Assembly: GCF_004361735.1 (NCBI RefSeq)
Contig: NZ_SNVV01000006.1
Location: forward strand, 129,370-193,369
Origin: Azoarcus indigens
GTDB taxonomy: Bacteria; Pseudomonadota; Gammaproteobacteria; Burkholderiales; Rhodocyclaceae
Length of the DNA stretch: 64,000 nucleotides
Reading direction: 5' to 3'
Each line of letters opens with the position of its first letter. Positions within the stretch are counted from its first letter, which is position 1. A model generated the notes under the pieces. It had not been told where the DNA came from, searched no databases, and was given only the letters and a program-made list of their open reading frames with translations. This document shows, in pieces, positions 1-10,115 of the stretch. The position numbers and the translations under genes are program-made.

Positions 1-125
<125 letters not shown>

Positions 126-186
126 TCAGAATCAGAAAACCGGACTGGGGGACTAGCGCCACCCGCCCGGCCAGGCAGAAAATGAG

Positions 187-261
<75 letters not shown>

Positions 262-275
262 TCCGAAACTGCACT

Positions 276-349
276 TGGAGCGGGTGAAGGGAATCGAACC
301 CTCGTCGTAAGCTTGGAAGGCTTCTGCTCTACCATTGAGCTACACCCGC
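276..349 (-). tRNA. glyT: tRNA-Gly (anticodon TCC)
   Basis: The reverse strand gives acceptor stem GCGGGTG/CACCCGC, a D arm with AATGGTA, an anticodon loop reading CTTCCAAG (TCC) and a T loop TTCGATT. CCA is encoded at 276-278. It is the second tRNA of the tRNA-tuf operon, 14 nt from tRNA-Thr. Confidence 0.97.
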
Positions 350-429
350 TTCACTTGAACACGACTTGCAGCCGACTCGCATCAACCGCCGCCGACCGCA
401 TGAACAGCACAGCGGAACGACATAACTAC

Positions 430-514
<85 letters not shown>

Positions 515-530
515 AAGCGAGAAGCGCCGC

Positions 531-559
531 ACTATAGAGGCATCAAAAAACTTTGTCAA
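531..559 (-). promoter_or_regulatory. Sigma-70 promoter of the tRNA-Tyr/Gly/Thr-tuf operon
   Basis: On the minus strand the sequence reads TTGACA (554-559), a 17-bp spacer and TATAGT (531-536). The -35 is perfect, the -10 matches 5 of 6 bases, and the spacing is optimal. A GC-rich discriminator (GCGGCGC) follows the -10, as is usual for stable-RNA promoters under stringent control; that regulatory reading is inference. The mature tRNA-Tyr starts at 514, which fits a short 5' leader. Confidence 0.9.
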
Positions 560-586
560 ACCCTTCTTGGCCCTTTTTCGCAAAGA

Positions 587-1054
587 TCAAAGAAGGCGCT
601 CCTGGAGTGACAGCGCCGTTGTGTTTTTGATCGCCTGCAGCACAAAGCTGGATTTTACGTTTGCCACTCCCTCCTGCTTCAGCAGCCTATCCATCAGGAA
701 GCGGGAAAAGTGTTCCAGGTCGTCCGCCACCACCTGCAGCAGATAGTCCATGTCTCCGGTGAGGGCGTAACAGCCCAGCACCTCCGGCCACGAAGAAACC
801 GCGGCATGGAAAGCCTGGATCTGGCTGTCCCGCCGTTTCTCCAGGGTCACGGTGACATAAGCCTGCAGACCCAAGCCCAGTTTGGCGGCATCGAGCAGAG
901 CGACATAGCGCTTGATCACCCCGCTCTCCTCCAACTGCTTCACCCGACGCAGGCAGGGAGAAGGGGAAAGCGAAACCCGCTGCGCCAGATCGGCGTTGCT
1001 CAGGCGTCCGTCCTGCTGCAGCGCTTCGAGAATCTTGAGGTCGATACGATCCAT
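587..1054 (-). CDS. Lrp/AsnC-family transcriptional regulator
   Basis: A 155-residue regulator of the usual Lrp length. The N-terminal winged HTH begins MDRIDLKILEALQQDGR and contains the recognition region LSPSPCLRRVKQLEESGVI; the C-terminal RAM/ligand-binding domain includes GCYALTGDMDYLL. I chose the ATG at 1052-1054 because it matches the conserved family start and is preceded by AGAAGGTGG; the reading frame stays open for 43 more codons upstream without family similarity. It is transcribed divergently from hpd with 132 bp between them. It is therefore a likely amino-acid-responsive regulator of the downstream aromatic amino acid genes (inference). Confidence 0.9.
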   Translation of the reverse strand: MDRIDLKILEALQQDGRLSNADLAQRVSLSPSPCLRRVKQLEESGVIKRYVALLDAAKLGLGLQAYVTVTLEKRRDSQIQAFHAAVSSWPEVLGCYALTGDMDYLLQVVADDLEHFSRFLMDRLLKQEGVANVKSSFVLQAIKNTTALSLQERLL

Positions 1055-1111
1055 CTTCAAAGCCACCTTCTGCGCAATGAACTGCCAAAATTTATTCGCC
1101 AGCCGGGCCAT

Positions 1112-1123
1112 TTCGCAAGCGAA
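1112..1123. promoter_or_regulatory. Small dyad in the lrp-hpd divergent region
   Basis: TTCGC-AA-GCGAA is a 12-bp near-palindrome (5-bp arms) in the 132-bp gap between the divergent regulator and hpd. It is a possible operator by position only. No clear -35/-10 pair was found here. Confidence 0.3.
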
Positions 1124-1186
1124 TTGCTGAGTGCTGCGCCTAAGCTTGCTCTTCATACATACACCAGACCAGGCAGGAGACAAGCC

Positions 1187-2275
<1,089 letters not shown>

Positions 2276-2292
2276 CCCCTCCGACGAGTACC

Positions 2293-2349
2293 CGCACGCC
2301 TCCGCTGCGCAAGCGCGGAGGCGTGCGCATTCCCGCGGCCCTGCGGGAA
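2293..2349. repeat. Two consecutive inverted repeats between hpd and the FAD oxidase
   Basis: A 13-bp perfect inverted repeat (2293-2305 with 2315-2327, 9-nt loop) is followed three bases later by a 7-bp one (TTCCCGC 2330-2336 with GCGGGAA 2343-2349). Neither is followed by a T run on either strand. They may act as an mRNA-stabilising or rho-assisted processing element separating hpd from the next gene. Confidence 0.7.
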
Positions 2350-2392
2350 AAGAACGATAATCCAGGGCTCGGACCCAAGAACGGAGACAACC

Positions 2393-3820
2393 ATGAACGC
2401 GCCCCATCCCGAAGCGCGCCTGCCGCTGCCGCCGGCCTTCATCGAACAGATGAGTGCCCGCTTCGGCACCCGCTTTACCACATCAGAAGGCGTGCGCGCC
2501 CACCACGGGCATGACGAATCCCACTTCCCGGACGCCGCACCGGACGCGGTCGTCTTTCCCAGTAGCACCGAAGAAGTCACCGCCATCGTCGACGCCTGCC
2601 GCGCCTATGGCGTGCCCATCGTGCCCTACGGTGCCGGCAGCTCGCTGGAAGGGCATATCCTCGCCATCCGCGGCGGCATCACGGTGGACTTCTCCGAGAT
2701 GAACAAGGTGCTCGCCATTCACGGCGAGGACATGTACGTGGTCGTCCAGCCGGGCGTCACCCGTAAGCAGCTCAACGCCGAGTTGCACGGCAGCGGCCTG
2801 TTCTTCCCTATCGACCCCGGCGCGGACGCCAGCCTGGGCGGCATGGCAGCCACCCGAGCCTCCGGAACCAACGCGGTGCGCTACGGCACCATCCGGGAGA
2901 ACATCCTGGGGCTGACCGCGGTACTCGCCGATGGCCGTGCCATCCGTACCGGCGGCCGGGCGCGTAAGTCCTCCGCCGGCTACGACCTCACCCATCTGCT
3001 GATCGGCTCCGAAGGCACCCTGGGCCTGATCACCGAGCTAACCGTGCGGCTGCATCCGCTGCCCGAAGCGGTATCCGCCGCCGTCTGTGCCTTCCCCGAT
3101 CTGGCCGCGGCGGTGAACACCGTCATCCAGACCATACAACTGGGCGTGCCCGTGGCCCGCATAGAACTGGTCGACACCCTTACCGTGCAGGCCATCAACC
3201 GCTACAGCAAGACCACGCTGCGCGAAGCCCCCATGCTCTTCTTCGAGTTCCACGGCTCGCCCGCCGGCGTGGACGAGCAGGCGCAGACGGTGCAGGAAAT
3301 CGCCCGCGAACACGGCGGTCTGGATTTCGACTGGGCCAGCCGGCCGGAAGACCGCAGCCGCCTGTGGGCCGCGCGGCACGACGTCTATTTCGCCAGCATC
3401 AACCTGCGTCCCGGCTGCCGCGGCATCACCACCGACGTCTGCGTGCCCATCTCCAAGCTGGCGGAATGCGTGACCGGCGTGCGCGCCGACATCGACGCCA
3501 CCGGTCTCATCGCGCCCATCGTCGGCCATGTGGGCGACGGCAATTTCCATACGGTGATCCTGGTCGATCCCAAGGATGCGGACGAGATCGAGCGCGCCGA
3601 AGCGCTGAACCGGCGCATCGTCGAGCGCGCGCTGGCGCTGGGCGGCACCTGCACCGGCGAGCACGGCGTGGGCATCGGCAAGCAGGATTTCATGCTCGCC
3701 GAACACGGCGAAGCCGCGCTGGATGCAATGCGCTTGGTGAAGCGTGCACTGGATCCGCAGGATCTCCTCAACCCCGGCAAGATCCTGCCGCCCCCGCAAC
3801 AGGCCACGCCGCTCGTCTGA
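2393..3820 (+). CDS. FAD-binding oxidase of the GlcD / D-lactate dehydrogenase family
   Basis: A 475-residue flavoprotein that oxidises a 2-hydroxy acid to the 2-oxo acid. The FAD PCMH domain occupies roughly residues 45-225 (PYGAGSSLEGH; SEGTLGLITELTVRL). The C-terminal FAD-oxidase domain carries HVGDGNFH and CTGEHGVGIGK, typical of GlcD and D-lactate dehydrogenase (cytochrome). GGAGA at 2383-2387 precedes the ATG. Between hpd and the indolepyruvate oxidoreductase, a plausible substrate is an aryl-lactate such as 4-hydroxyphenyllactate. That substrate is inference from context; glycolate or D-lactate are equally compatible with the sequence. Confidence 0.88.
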   Translation: MNAPHPEARLPLPPAFIEQMSARFGTRFTTSEGVRAHHGHDESHFPDAAPDAVVFPSSTEEVTAIVDACRAYGVPIVPYGAGSSLEGHILAIRGGITVDFSEMNKVLAIHGEDMYVVVQPGVTRKQLNAELHGSGLFFPIDPGADASLGGMAATRASGTNAVRYGTIRENILGLTAVLADGRAIRTGGRARKSSAGYDLTHLLIGSEGTLGLITELTVRLHPLPEAVSAAVCAFPDLAAAVNTVIQTIQLGVPVARIELVDTLTVQAINRYSKTTLREAPMLFFEFHGSPAGVDEQAQTVQEIAREHGGLDFDWASRPEDRSRLWAARHDVYFASINLRPGCRGITTDVCVPISKLAECVTGVRADIDATGLIAPIVGHVGDGNFHTVILVDPKDADEIERAEALNRRIVERALALGGTCTGEHGVGIGKQDFMLAEHGEAALDAMRLVKRALDPQDLLNPGKILPPPQQATPLV

Positions 3821-4013
3821 ACCCGTCGCCGGCTACGGGTATCCAAGGATTGAACCGGCGCCCGCCGCAGCCCAGGATGGCACGGCGGGCGACCGGCCAG
3901 GCAGCACCAGGCAACAAAAAACGGAACGTCTCGCATCAAGGCGGCGGCGCCCACAAGGCAGCTTCCCGCCCCAGGTCCAAGAACAAGATTTTTCGGACAG
4001 GAAGGAGACAGCC

Positions 4014-7000
4014 ATGGCCGAAGCCGATCCCCACACGCCCCTCCATGCCAGCCTGGAGGACAAGTACACCACCGTAGCCGGCCGCGTCTATCTCAGCGGC
4101 TATCAGGCCTTGGTGCGGCTGCTGATGATCCAGCGCGAGCGCGACCTCGCCGCCGGACTCAACACCGCCGGCTTCGTCTCCGGCTACCGCGGCTCCCCGC
4201 TGGGCGGCCTGGACCAGACGCTGTGGAAGGCCAAGCACCACCTCGCCGACCACCACATCGTCTTCCAGCCCGGCGTCAATGAAGACCTTGCCGCCACCGC
4301 GGTGTGGGGCTCTCAGCAAGTTGCACTCTCCCCTGCCGCCAAGTACGACGGCGTGTTCGGCCTGTGGTACGGCAAGGGGCCGGGGGTGGACCGCTGCGGC
4401 GACGTGTTCCGCCACGCCAACGCCGCCGGCAGTGCCAGGCACGGCGGCGTGCTGGTGGTGGCCGGCGACGACCACGCCGCCAAGTCTTCCACCCTGCCGC
4501 ACCAGACCGACCACTTCTTCAAGTCGATGATGATGCCGGTGCTCGCCCCCGCCGGCGTGCAGGAGTACATCGACTACGGCGTGCATGGCTTCGCCCTGTC
4601 GCGCTACTCCGGCTGCTGGGTGGCGTTCAAGGCGCTGGCCGACACGGTGGAAACCTCCGCCTCGGTGGATGTGGATCCCCAGCGGGTAGGGGTGACGATT
4701 CCGGACGACTTCCCGCTGCCGCCGGACGGCCTCAACATCCGCTGGCCGGACCCGCCGCTGGTGCAGGAAAAGCGCCTTCTCCACTACAAGCTCTACGCCG
4801 CGCTGGCCTATGCGCGCGCCAACCGGCTGAACCGCATCGTCATCGACACGCCGGCGCCACGGCTGGGCATCATCACCGCCGGCAAGAGCTACCTGGACGT
4901 GCGCCAGGCGCTGGACGACCTCGGCATCGACGAAGCGCTGGCCACCGCCATCGGCCTGCGGCTGTACAAGGTCGGCATGGTGTGGCCGCTGGAGTCGGAC
5001 GGCGTGCGCCGCTTCGCCGAAGGGCTGGAGGAGATCCTGGTCGTCGAGGAGAAGCGCCAGCTGATCGAGTACCAGTTGAAGGAGGAACTCTACAACTGGC
5101 GGGAGGATGTGCGGCCGCGGGTCATCGGCAAGTTCGACGAAAAGGGCGAATGGGCCCGCATCGCCCGCGCCGACGGCACAGTGGACCACGGCGACTGGCT
5201 GCTCCCCGCCGCCGGCGAACTCACGCCAACGCTGATCGCCCGCGCCATCGCCGCCCGCATCGGCCGCTTCTTCACCTCCGACACCATACGTGCCCGGCTG
5301 GACTTCCTCGAAGCCAAGGAGCGGGCGCTGGCCGCACGCAGCTTCTCCATCGACCGCGTGCCCACCTTCTGCCCCGGCTGTCCGCACAACACCTCCACCA
5401 AGGTGCCCGAAGGCAGCCGCGCCATGGCCGGCATCGGTTGCCACTACATGGTCACCTGGATGCCGGAGCGCCATACCGGCACCTTCACCCAGATGGGCGG
5501 CGAAGGCGTGCCCTGGGTTGGCCAGGCGCCCTTTGTCGACGAGCCGCACCTCTTCGCCAACCTGGGCGACGGCACTTACTTCCATTCCGGCCTGCTGGCG
5601 ATCCGGCAGGCAGTCGCGGCACGGGTGAACATCACCTACAAGATCCTGTTCAACGACGCGGTGGCAATGACCGGCGGCCAGCCAGTGGATGGCAAGCTCA
5701 CTGTGCCGCGCATCGTCCGTCAGTTGCAGGCAGAAGGCGTGCACACCATCGTCGTCGTCACCGACGGTAGCGAACGCCCCTATGGCCCGGCCGACCTCCC
5801 TCATGTGCCGATACGCCACCGCGACGAACTGGACGCCATCCAGCGCGAACTGCGCAGTTGCCGCGGCGTGTCCGCCCTCATCTACGACCAGACCTGCGCC
5901 GCGGAAAAGCGCCGCCGACGCAAGCGCGGCACTTACCCCGATCCGGCCCGGCGGGTCTTCATCAACGAAGCGGTGTGCGAGGGCTGCGGCGACTGCGGCG
6001 ATCAGTCGAACTGCATGGCCATCCTGCCGCTGGAGACCGAGTTCGGCCGCAAGCGGGAAATAGACCAATCCTCCTGCAACAAGGACTATTCCTGTCTGGC
6101 CGGCTTCTGCCCGTCCTTCGTCACCGTGGAAGGCGGCAGCCTGCGCAAAGACCACTCGCTGGCGGACGGCGAAACCGCTCCCGCCGCCCTGCCCGAGCCA
6201 GCGCTGCCAGCCACCGCCCGGCCCTATGGCCTGCTGGTCACCGGCGTCGGCGGCACCGGCATCGTCACCGTCGGCGCGCTCATCGGCATGGCCGCCCACC
6301 TGGACGGCAAGGGCGTCACCGTGCTCGACATGACCGGCCTGGCGCAGAAAGGCGGCTCGGTGTTCAGCCATGTGCGCATCGCCGACACGCCGGAGGCGCT
6401 GCACGCGGTGCGCATCGCCGCCGGCGAGGCGGACTGCGTGATCGGTGGCGACGCGGTGGTCAGCGCCAGCGTCGAAGCGCTGGGCAAAATGGCGGCAGAC
6501 CGCACCCGGGCGGTGGTGGACACCGCCGAAACCCCCACCTCCGACTTCACCCACAAACCCGACTGGCAATTCCCGCTGCCGCGCATGGAAGCCGCCATCG
6601 CCGACGCCACCCTGCCGGGGGCCGCCCATTTCATCCCCGCCCGCTCCCTAGCCACCGCGCTGCTCGGCGACGCCATCGCCACCAACCTCTTCCTCCTCGG
6701 TTACGCCTGGCAGAAAGGCATGGTGCCGGTCAGCCTCACGGCGTTGACCACCGCAATCGAACTCAACGCGGTCGCGGTGGACATGAACAAACGCGCCTTC
6801 CTCTGGGGCCGCCGCGCCGCCAACGACCTGGACGCAGTCATGCGCCGCCTGCGCCCGACGCCCGCCCAGCCGCTGCATCCGCCCGACCTGGACGAAGTCA
6901 TCGCCCGCCGCGCCGCCTATCTACGCGCCTACCAGGACGCCGCCTACGCGGAACGCTATCAAAGGCTGGTCGAGCGGGTGCGCGAAGCCGTACACAGGCA

Positions 7001-7547
7001 GATCGGGCCGGACGGCAACGCGCTGGCGGAAGCGGTCGCCCGCAACTACTTCTCCGTGCTCGCCTACAAGGATGAGTACGAAGTCGCCCGCCTCTACACC
7101 GAGCCCGCCTTCCACGAAAAGCTGTCCGCCACCTTCAGCGGCGACTACACCCTGCGCTTCCACCTGGCCCCGCCCCTGCTTGCGCGCCCCGATCCGCGCA
7201 CCGGACGCATCGCCAAACGCAGCTACGGCGCCGGCATGCTGAAGCTCTTCCGCCTGCTTGCCCGCATGAAGAAACTGCGCGGCAGCCGGTGGGACGTCTT
7301 CGGCTACAGCGCCGAGCGCAAGGCCGAGCGCGCGTTGATCGCGGAGTATGAGAAGGACGTAGTCGAGATCCTCGGCAGGCTCAACGCTGATCGCCTGCAA
7401 CTCGCCTGCGCCCTCGCCCGCCTGCCCGAAGGCATACGCGGCTTCGGCCTGGTGAAGCAGAAGGCGATGGAAGAAGCGGCGGTCAAACGCGCCAGGCTCC
7501 TCACGCAATGGCGCAACCCCGCAGCGGTCACTACGCGGGCAGCCTGA
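4014..7547 (+). CDS. Indolepyruvate:ferredoxin oxidoreductase, single-chain (IorA-IorB fusion type)
   Basis: A 1177-residue TPP- and Fe-S-dependent enzyme that oxidatively decarboxylates aryl-pyruvates to aryl-acetyl-CoA. The N-terminal pyrimidine-binding region (VSGYRGSPLGGLD, about 55-68) is followed by the TPP-binding core with CPGCPHNTS and GIGCHYM (about 455-485). A cysteine-rich Fe-S segment (CEGCGDCGDQSNC to LAGFCPSF, about 654-705) follows, then a gamma-type domain starting GVGGTGIVTVGALIG (about 744). A strong GAAGGAG (4001-4007) precedes the ATG. The open frame extends upstream into the previous gene but that part has no family similarity. Context with hpd suggests phenylpyruvate, hydroxyphenylpyruvate or indolepyruvate as substrate. 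Confidence 0.92.
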   Translation: MAEADPHTPLHASLEDKYTTVAGRVYLSGYQALVRLLMIQRERDLAAGLNTAGFVSGYRGSPLGGLDQTLWKAKHHLADHHIVFQPGVNEDLAATAVWGSQQVALSPAAKYDGVFGLWYGKGPGVDRCGDVFRHANAAGSARHGGVLVVAGDDHAAKSSTLPHQTDHFFKSMMMPVLAPAGVQEYIDYGVHGFALSRYSGCWVAFKALADTVETSASVDVDPQRVGVTIPDDFPLPPDGLNIRWPDPPLVQEKRLLHYKLYAALAYARANRLNRIVIDTPAPRLGIITAGKSYLDVRQALDDLGIDEALATAIGLRLYKVGMVWPLESDGVRRFAEGLEEILVVEEKRQLIEYQLKEELYNWREDVRPRVIGKFDEKGEWARIARADGTVDHGDWLLPAAGELTPTLIARAIAARIGRFFTSDTIRARLDFLEAKERALAARSFSIDRVPTFCPGCPHNTSTKVPEGSRAMAGIGCHYMVTWMPERHTGTFTQMGGEGVPWVGQAPFVDEPHLFANLGDGTYFHSGLLAIRQAVAARVNITYKILFNDAVAMTGGQPVDGKLTVPRIVRQLQAEGVHTIVVVTDGSERPYGPADLPHVPIRHRDELDAIQRELRSCRGVSALIYDQTCAAEKRRRRKRGTYPDPARRVFINEAVCEGCGDCGDQSNCMAILPLETEFGRKREIDQSSCNKDYSCLAGFCPSFVTVEGGSLRKDHSLADGETAPAALPEPALPATARPYGLLVTGVGGTGIVTVGALIGMAAHLDGKGVTVLDMTGLAQKGGSVFSHVRIADTPEALHAVRIAAGEADCVIGGDAVVSASVEALGKMAADRTRAVVDTAETPTSDFTHKPDWQFPLPRMEAAIADATLPGAAHFIPARSLATALLGDAIATNLFLLGYAWQKGMVPVSLTALTTAIELNAVAVDMNKRAFLWGRRAANDLDAVMRRLRPTPAQPLHPPDLDEVIARRAAYLRAYQDAAYAERYQRLVERVREAVHRQIGPDGNALAEAVARNYFSVLAYKDEYEVARLYTEPAFHEKLSATFSGDYTLRFHLAPPLLARPDPRTGRIAKRSYGAGMLKLFRLLARMKKLRGSRWDVFGYSAERKAERALIAEYEKDVVEILGRLNADRLQLACALARLPEGIRGFGLVKQKAMEEAAVKRARLLTQWRNPAAVTTRAA

Positions 7548-7689
7548 AAGCAGCGACGATCTCCTCGCCGCGCTCCGCGGAAGCTATGATCCAGCGGGCG
7601 CGGCGAGGCACATTGATTGTTCGCGGACTCGCGGCTTATCGCCAGCGCCTCTCCGGCCGCAACCCTCACCCTCTGAACGCTGCCCCTCT

Positions 7690-8442
7690 ATGCCAGCCAG
7701 CCTCAAGGCGCTCTGCGCCCAACTCGGTGGCGCCGTAACGGCCTACCTGCTCGCCCGCAGCGGGCTCATGCCCGCCTCGCTGTGGACGCTGGCCGGCGCA
7801 CAGGCGGTCAGCGCCGCGATCATCGCCGCCCTGCTGCGCAGCGCACGCTGGTGGCTGCCCATCCATCTCGCCTTCCTGCCACTGGCGCTGCTGGCGCTGC
7901 GGATGGAACTTCATCCCGGCTGGTATCTCGCCGCCTTCCTGGCCCTGGCCGTTATCTACTGGAGCAGCTTCCGCACGCAAGTCCCGCTCTATCTCAGCAA
8001 CCGCTCCACCGCCGCCGCGCTGGCCGGCCTGCTTCCTGTAGGCCAACCGGCCCGCCTGCTGGACATCGGCGCCGGCACCGGCACCGTGCTGCGCCATGTC
8101 GCCGCCCTGCGGCCGGACTGCGCGCTGACCGGCGTTGAAACCGCTCCCGGCCCCTGGCTGCTCGGCCGCCTGCTGTGCCGCGCGCCCGCCATCTCCTGGC
8201 GCCGTGCCGACCTTTTCGCCCATCCCTGGGGCGACTACGATGTGATATACGCCTTCCTCTCCCCGGTTCCGATGGCCGCCGTATGGCGCAAGGCCGTGCA
8301 GGAAATGAAGGCCGGCGCGCTGCTCGTCAGCAACAGCTTCCCTGTTCCCGAACGCGAGCCCGACATCGTCGTCGAAGTGAACGACCGTCGCCACACCCGG
8401 CTCTACTGTTATCGCGCACCGACGGCAGAAGCCGGGAAATAG
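7690..8442 (+). CDS. Membrane-anchored class I SAM-dependent methyltransferase-like protein
   Basis: A 250-residue protein with an unusual layout. About 95 hydrophobic N-terminal residues form three likely membrane segments (for example HLAFLPLALLALRM and YLAAFLALAVIYW). A Rossmann-type domain follows, with SAM motif I LLDIGAGTGTVL near residues 120-131, an acidic residue after the second strand (GVET), and a later DVIYAFLSPVPM strand. The substrate is not recognisable. No convincing ribosome binding site precedes the ATG at 7690. It lies 142 bp after the oxidoreductase and 98 bp before a ParA-type ATPase on the same strand, so the pair may be co-transcribed. Confidence 0.75.
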   Translation: MPASLKALCAQLGGAVTAYLLARSGLMPASLWTLAGAQAVSAAIIAALLRSARWWLPIHLAFLPLALLALRMELHPGWYLAAFLALAVIYWSSFRTQVPLYLSNRSTAAALAGLLPVGQPARLLDIGAGTGTVLRHVAALRPDCALTGVETAPGPWLLGRLLCRAPAISWRRADLFAHPWGDYDVIYAFLSPVPMAAVWRKAVQEMKAGALLVSNSFPVPEREPDIVVEVNDRRHTRLYCYRAPTAEAGK

Positions 8443-8540
8443 CGGCACGAATCGCCGCTTTTCCGGCTCAGGTCCATACAGGCCCGCGCCGATAATGGCA
8501 TGGTGCGGCGAGCAAGCGCCGCGAGCTGAGGAATCGATTC

Positions 8541-9248
8541 ATGGCTGAGATCATCTGCGTGATCGGCAACAAGGGTGGAACCGGCAAGACGACGCTGTCG
8601 CACATGCTGTGCCAGGGTCTCGGGCTACTGGGCCAACGCTCCGCCTGCGTGCTGACCGACACCTCCCGCGAGCCGCTCTCCCCCGAAGGGCGGCGCTACA
8701 TCACCGCCGACGCCCGCACTCGCGACGCCCTGACCAAGGTGGTGGACAAGCTGCGCACGCTAGAAGACTGGATAGGCGTGATAGACGGCGGCGGCAACCG
8801 CACAGAGATGGACCGCAAGCTGTATGCGCTGTCCGACATCGTGTTGCTGCCCTTCCGCGAATCGCACGAGGACATCCGCACCGTCGTGCGCGACCTGGAA
8901 ATGTTCCCCCGCGCCTATGCCGTCCCCTCCCAATGGCCAAGCAACTCGTGGCAACGGGAAGCGGCAGACCGCAACGTTGCCCAGCTCATGGGCGCCTATC
9001 GCCACCGCATCCTGCGCCCGGTCGGCGCACTCTCCTCCTCCAAGCTGCTGCTGCAGAAGCAGGTGCCTGACCAGTTGCCGACGCCACTCGCCAACGCCTG
9101 CCGCTCGATCGCGCGGCAAGTACTGGAGGTGCTGGAAATCGACTACACCGAAGTGCCTGGCAAGGAGGCTGGCGAAGAAGAGGCCGAACGCCTGCCGGCC
9201 TCGGAAATGCCGATGCGGCTGGGCTACGGCGAGCGCCGCTCCCACTGA
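8541..9248 (+). CDS. ParA/MinD-type P-loop ATPase (orphan)
   Basis: A 235-residue protein with the deviant Walker A KGGTGKTT at residues 11-18, whose signature lysine is typical of ParA/MinD dimers. A Walker B-like strand WIGVIDGGGNRTEMD and the strand IVLLPFRES follow. No ParB, MinC/E, chemotaxis or pilus genes are adjacent, so its cargo cannot be named. It ends just before a strong hairpin at 9266-9308 that closes the transcription unit against the convergent response regulator gene. Confidence 0.8.
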   Translation: MAEIICVIGNKGGTGKTTLSHMLCQGLGLLGQRSACVLTDTSREPLSPEGRRYITADARTRDALTKVVDKLRTLEDWIGVIDGGGNRTEMDRKLYALSDIVLLPFRESHEDIRTVVRDLEMFPRAYAVPSQWPSNSWQREAADRNVAQLMGAYRHRILRPVGALSSSKLLLQKQVPDQLPTPLANACRSIARQVLEVLEIDYTEVPGKEAGEEEAERLPASEMPMRLGYGERRSH

Positions 9249-9265
9249 GAATCTGCGCAACAAGC

Positions 9266-9308
9266 ACAAGAAGCGGCCACCGCCCAGCCGGCAGTGGCCG
9301 CTTCTTGT
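9266..9308. terminator. Bidirectional terminator hairpin
   Basis: A perfect 15-bp stem, ACAAGAAGCGGCCAC (9266-9280) with GTGGCCGCTTCTTGT (9294-9308), has a 13-nt loop. It lies between two convergent genes (ParA-type ATPase and LuxR regulator). U-rich tracts are present but weak on both sides (GCTTTTA on plus). Confidence 0.85.
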
Positions 9309-9339
9309 TGAGCTTTTACCGCCGCCGCAGCGAGCCGCG

Positions 9340-9969
9340 TCAGAGTCGAGCCCCGTGGCGCGCGATGACTACCAGCGCCTGGGCCCGATTGGAAACGCCA
9401 AGGGCGCGGAAAATGGCAGACATGTGGACCTTGACCGTGCCTTCGGAAAGCCCCAGCAGATCGGCGATCTCACGGTTGGTCTTGCCCTGCGCCAGCAACT
9501 CCAGCACCCGCGTCTGAGCGGCGGTCAGGCCAAAGCGCTCGCTGACCGGCGCGCCACTGCGCTTGCCGGCGGCGCCGCTGCCGGCATCGGGCGTATGTAC
9601 GCCGCCATCCAGCACCACGCGTACCGCCTGCAGCAGGGTTTCGCCCGAGCTCGCCTTGGAGACGAAACCGGAAGCGCCGCCCTTGATCGCACGCCGCACC
9701 GAGGCCTCGTCATCCATCGCTGAAACGACAATGGCGGGCACGTCGGGAAAACGCTTGGCCAGCACCGCCAGCAGCGAGAAGCCGTTCATGTCCGGCAGCA
9801 TCAGATCGATGATGGCCAGATCCCAATCGCTCCCTTTCTCCAATTGGGCCAGGGCCTCATCCGCGCCCTTGGCCTCTACGCATTCGATACCCGGTTCAAG
9901 CCGCCCCAGACTCTGGGCCATAGCCTCTCTGACCAGGGCATGATCTTCAACGATGAGAATCTTCGTCAC
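9340..9969 (-). CDS. LuxR/NarL-family response regulator
   Basis: A 209-residue two-component regulator. The receiver domain has acidic pocket residues ED at 8-9, the phospho-acceptor D55 (LAIIDLMLPDMNG) and K in FVSKAS. The C-terminal LuxR HTH (LTAAQTRVLELLAQGKTNRE to GTVKVHMSAI) binds DNA. I chose the GTG at 9967-9969 (GTG ACG AAG, start of VTKILIVEDH) because GGAGCGA lies just upstream and the receiver fold begins there. It is divergent from the TonB receptor / binding protein / hybrid kinase operon, so the hybrid kinase at 13101 is its probable partner (inference). Confidence 0.9.
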   Translation of the reverse strand: MTKILIVEDHALVREAMAQSLGRLEPGIECVEAKGADEALAQLEKGSDWDLAIIDLMLPDMNGFSLLAVLAKRFPDVPAIVVSAMDDEASVRRAIKGGASGFVSKASSGETLLQAVRVVLDGGVHTPDAGSGAAGKRSGAPVSERFGLTAAQTRVLELLAQGKTNREIADLLGLSEGTVKVHMSAIFRALGVSNRAQALVVIARHGARL

Positions 9970-10115
9970 TGCTCGCTCCACTGGATTCCGGCATCGCCAC
10001 GCGCGCCATGCGCCAAGCATAGCATGATCATGAGACCCCTCGTGTTCGCTCCCACTATCAGGACGGCGCAAAACGGGAGAAAATCCGACCCTGCCCATTT
10101 AACCGACATTTGCCG

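Noticed and set aside
2293-2349. The double inverted repeat as an intrinsic terminator of hpd
   Set aside because: Neither stem is followed by a T run on the plus strand; kept only as an unexplained structure.
3936-6629. 897-codon open frame antisense to the indolepyruvate oxidoreductase gene
   Set aside because: It is an artefact of high GC at third codon positions; the translation is Gly/Ala/His/Val-rich without any domain, and the sense frame has clear catalytic motifs.
9970-10115. Possible cobalamin riboswitch upstream of the TonB receptor
   Set aside because: The 146-bp region is too short and lacks the conserved B12 box, so vitamin B12 uptake is not supported as the receptor's role.
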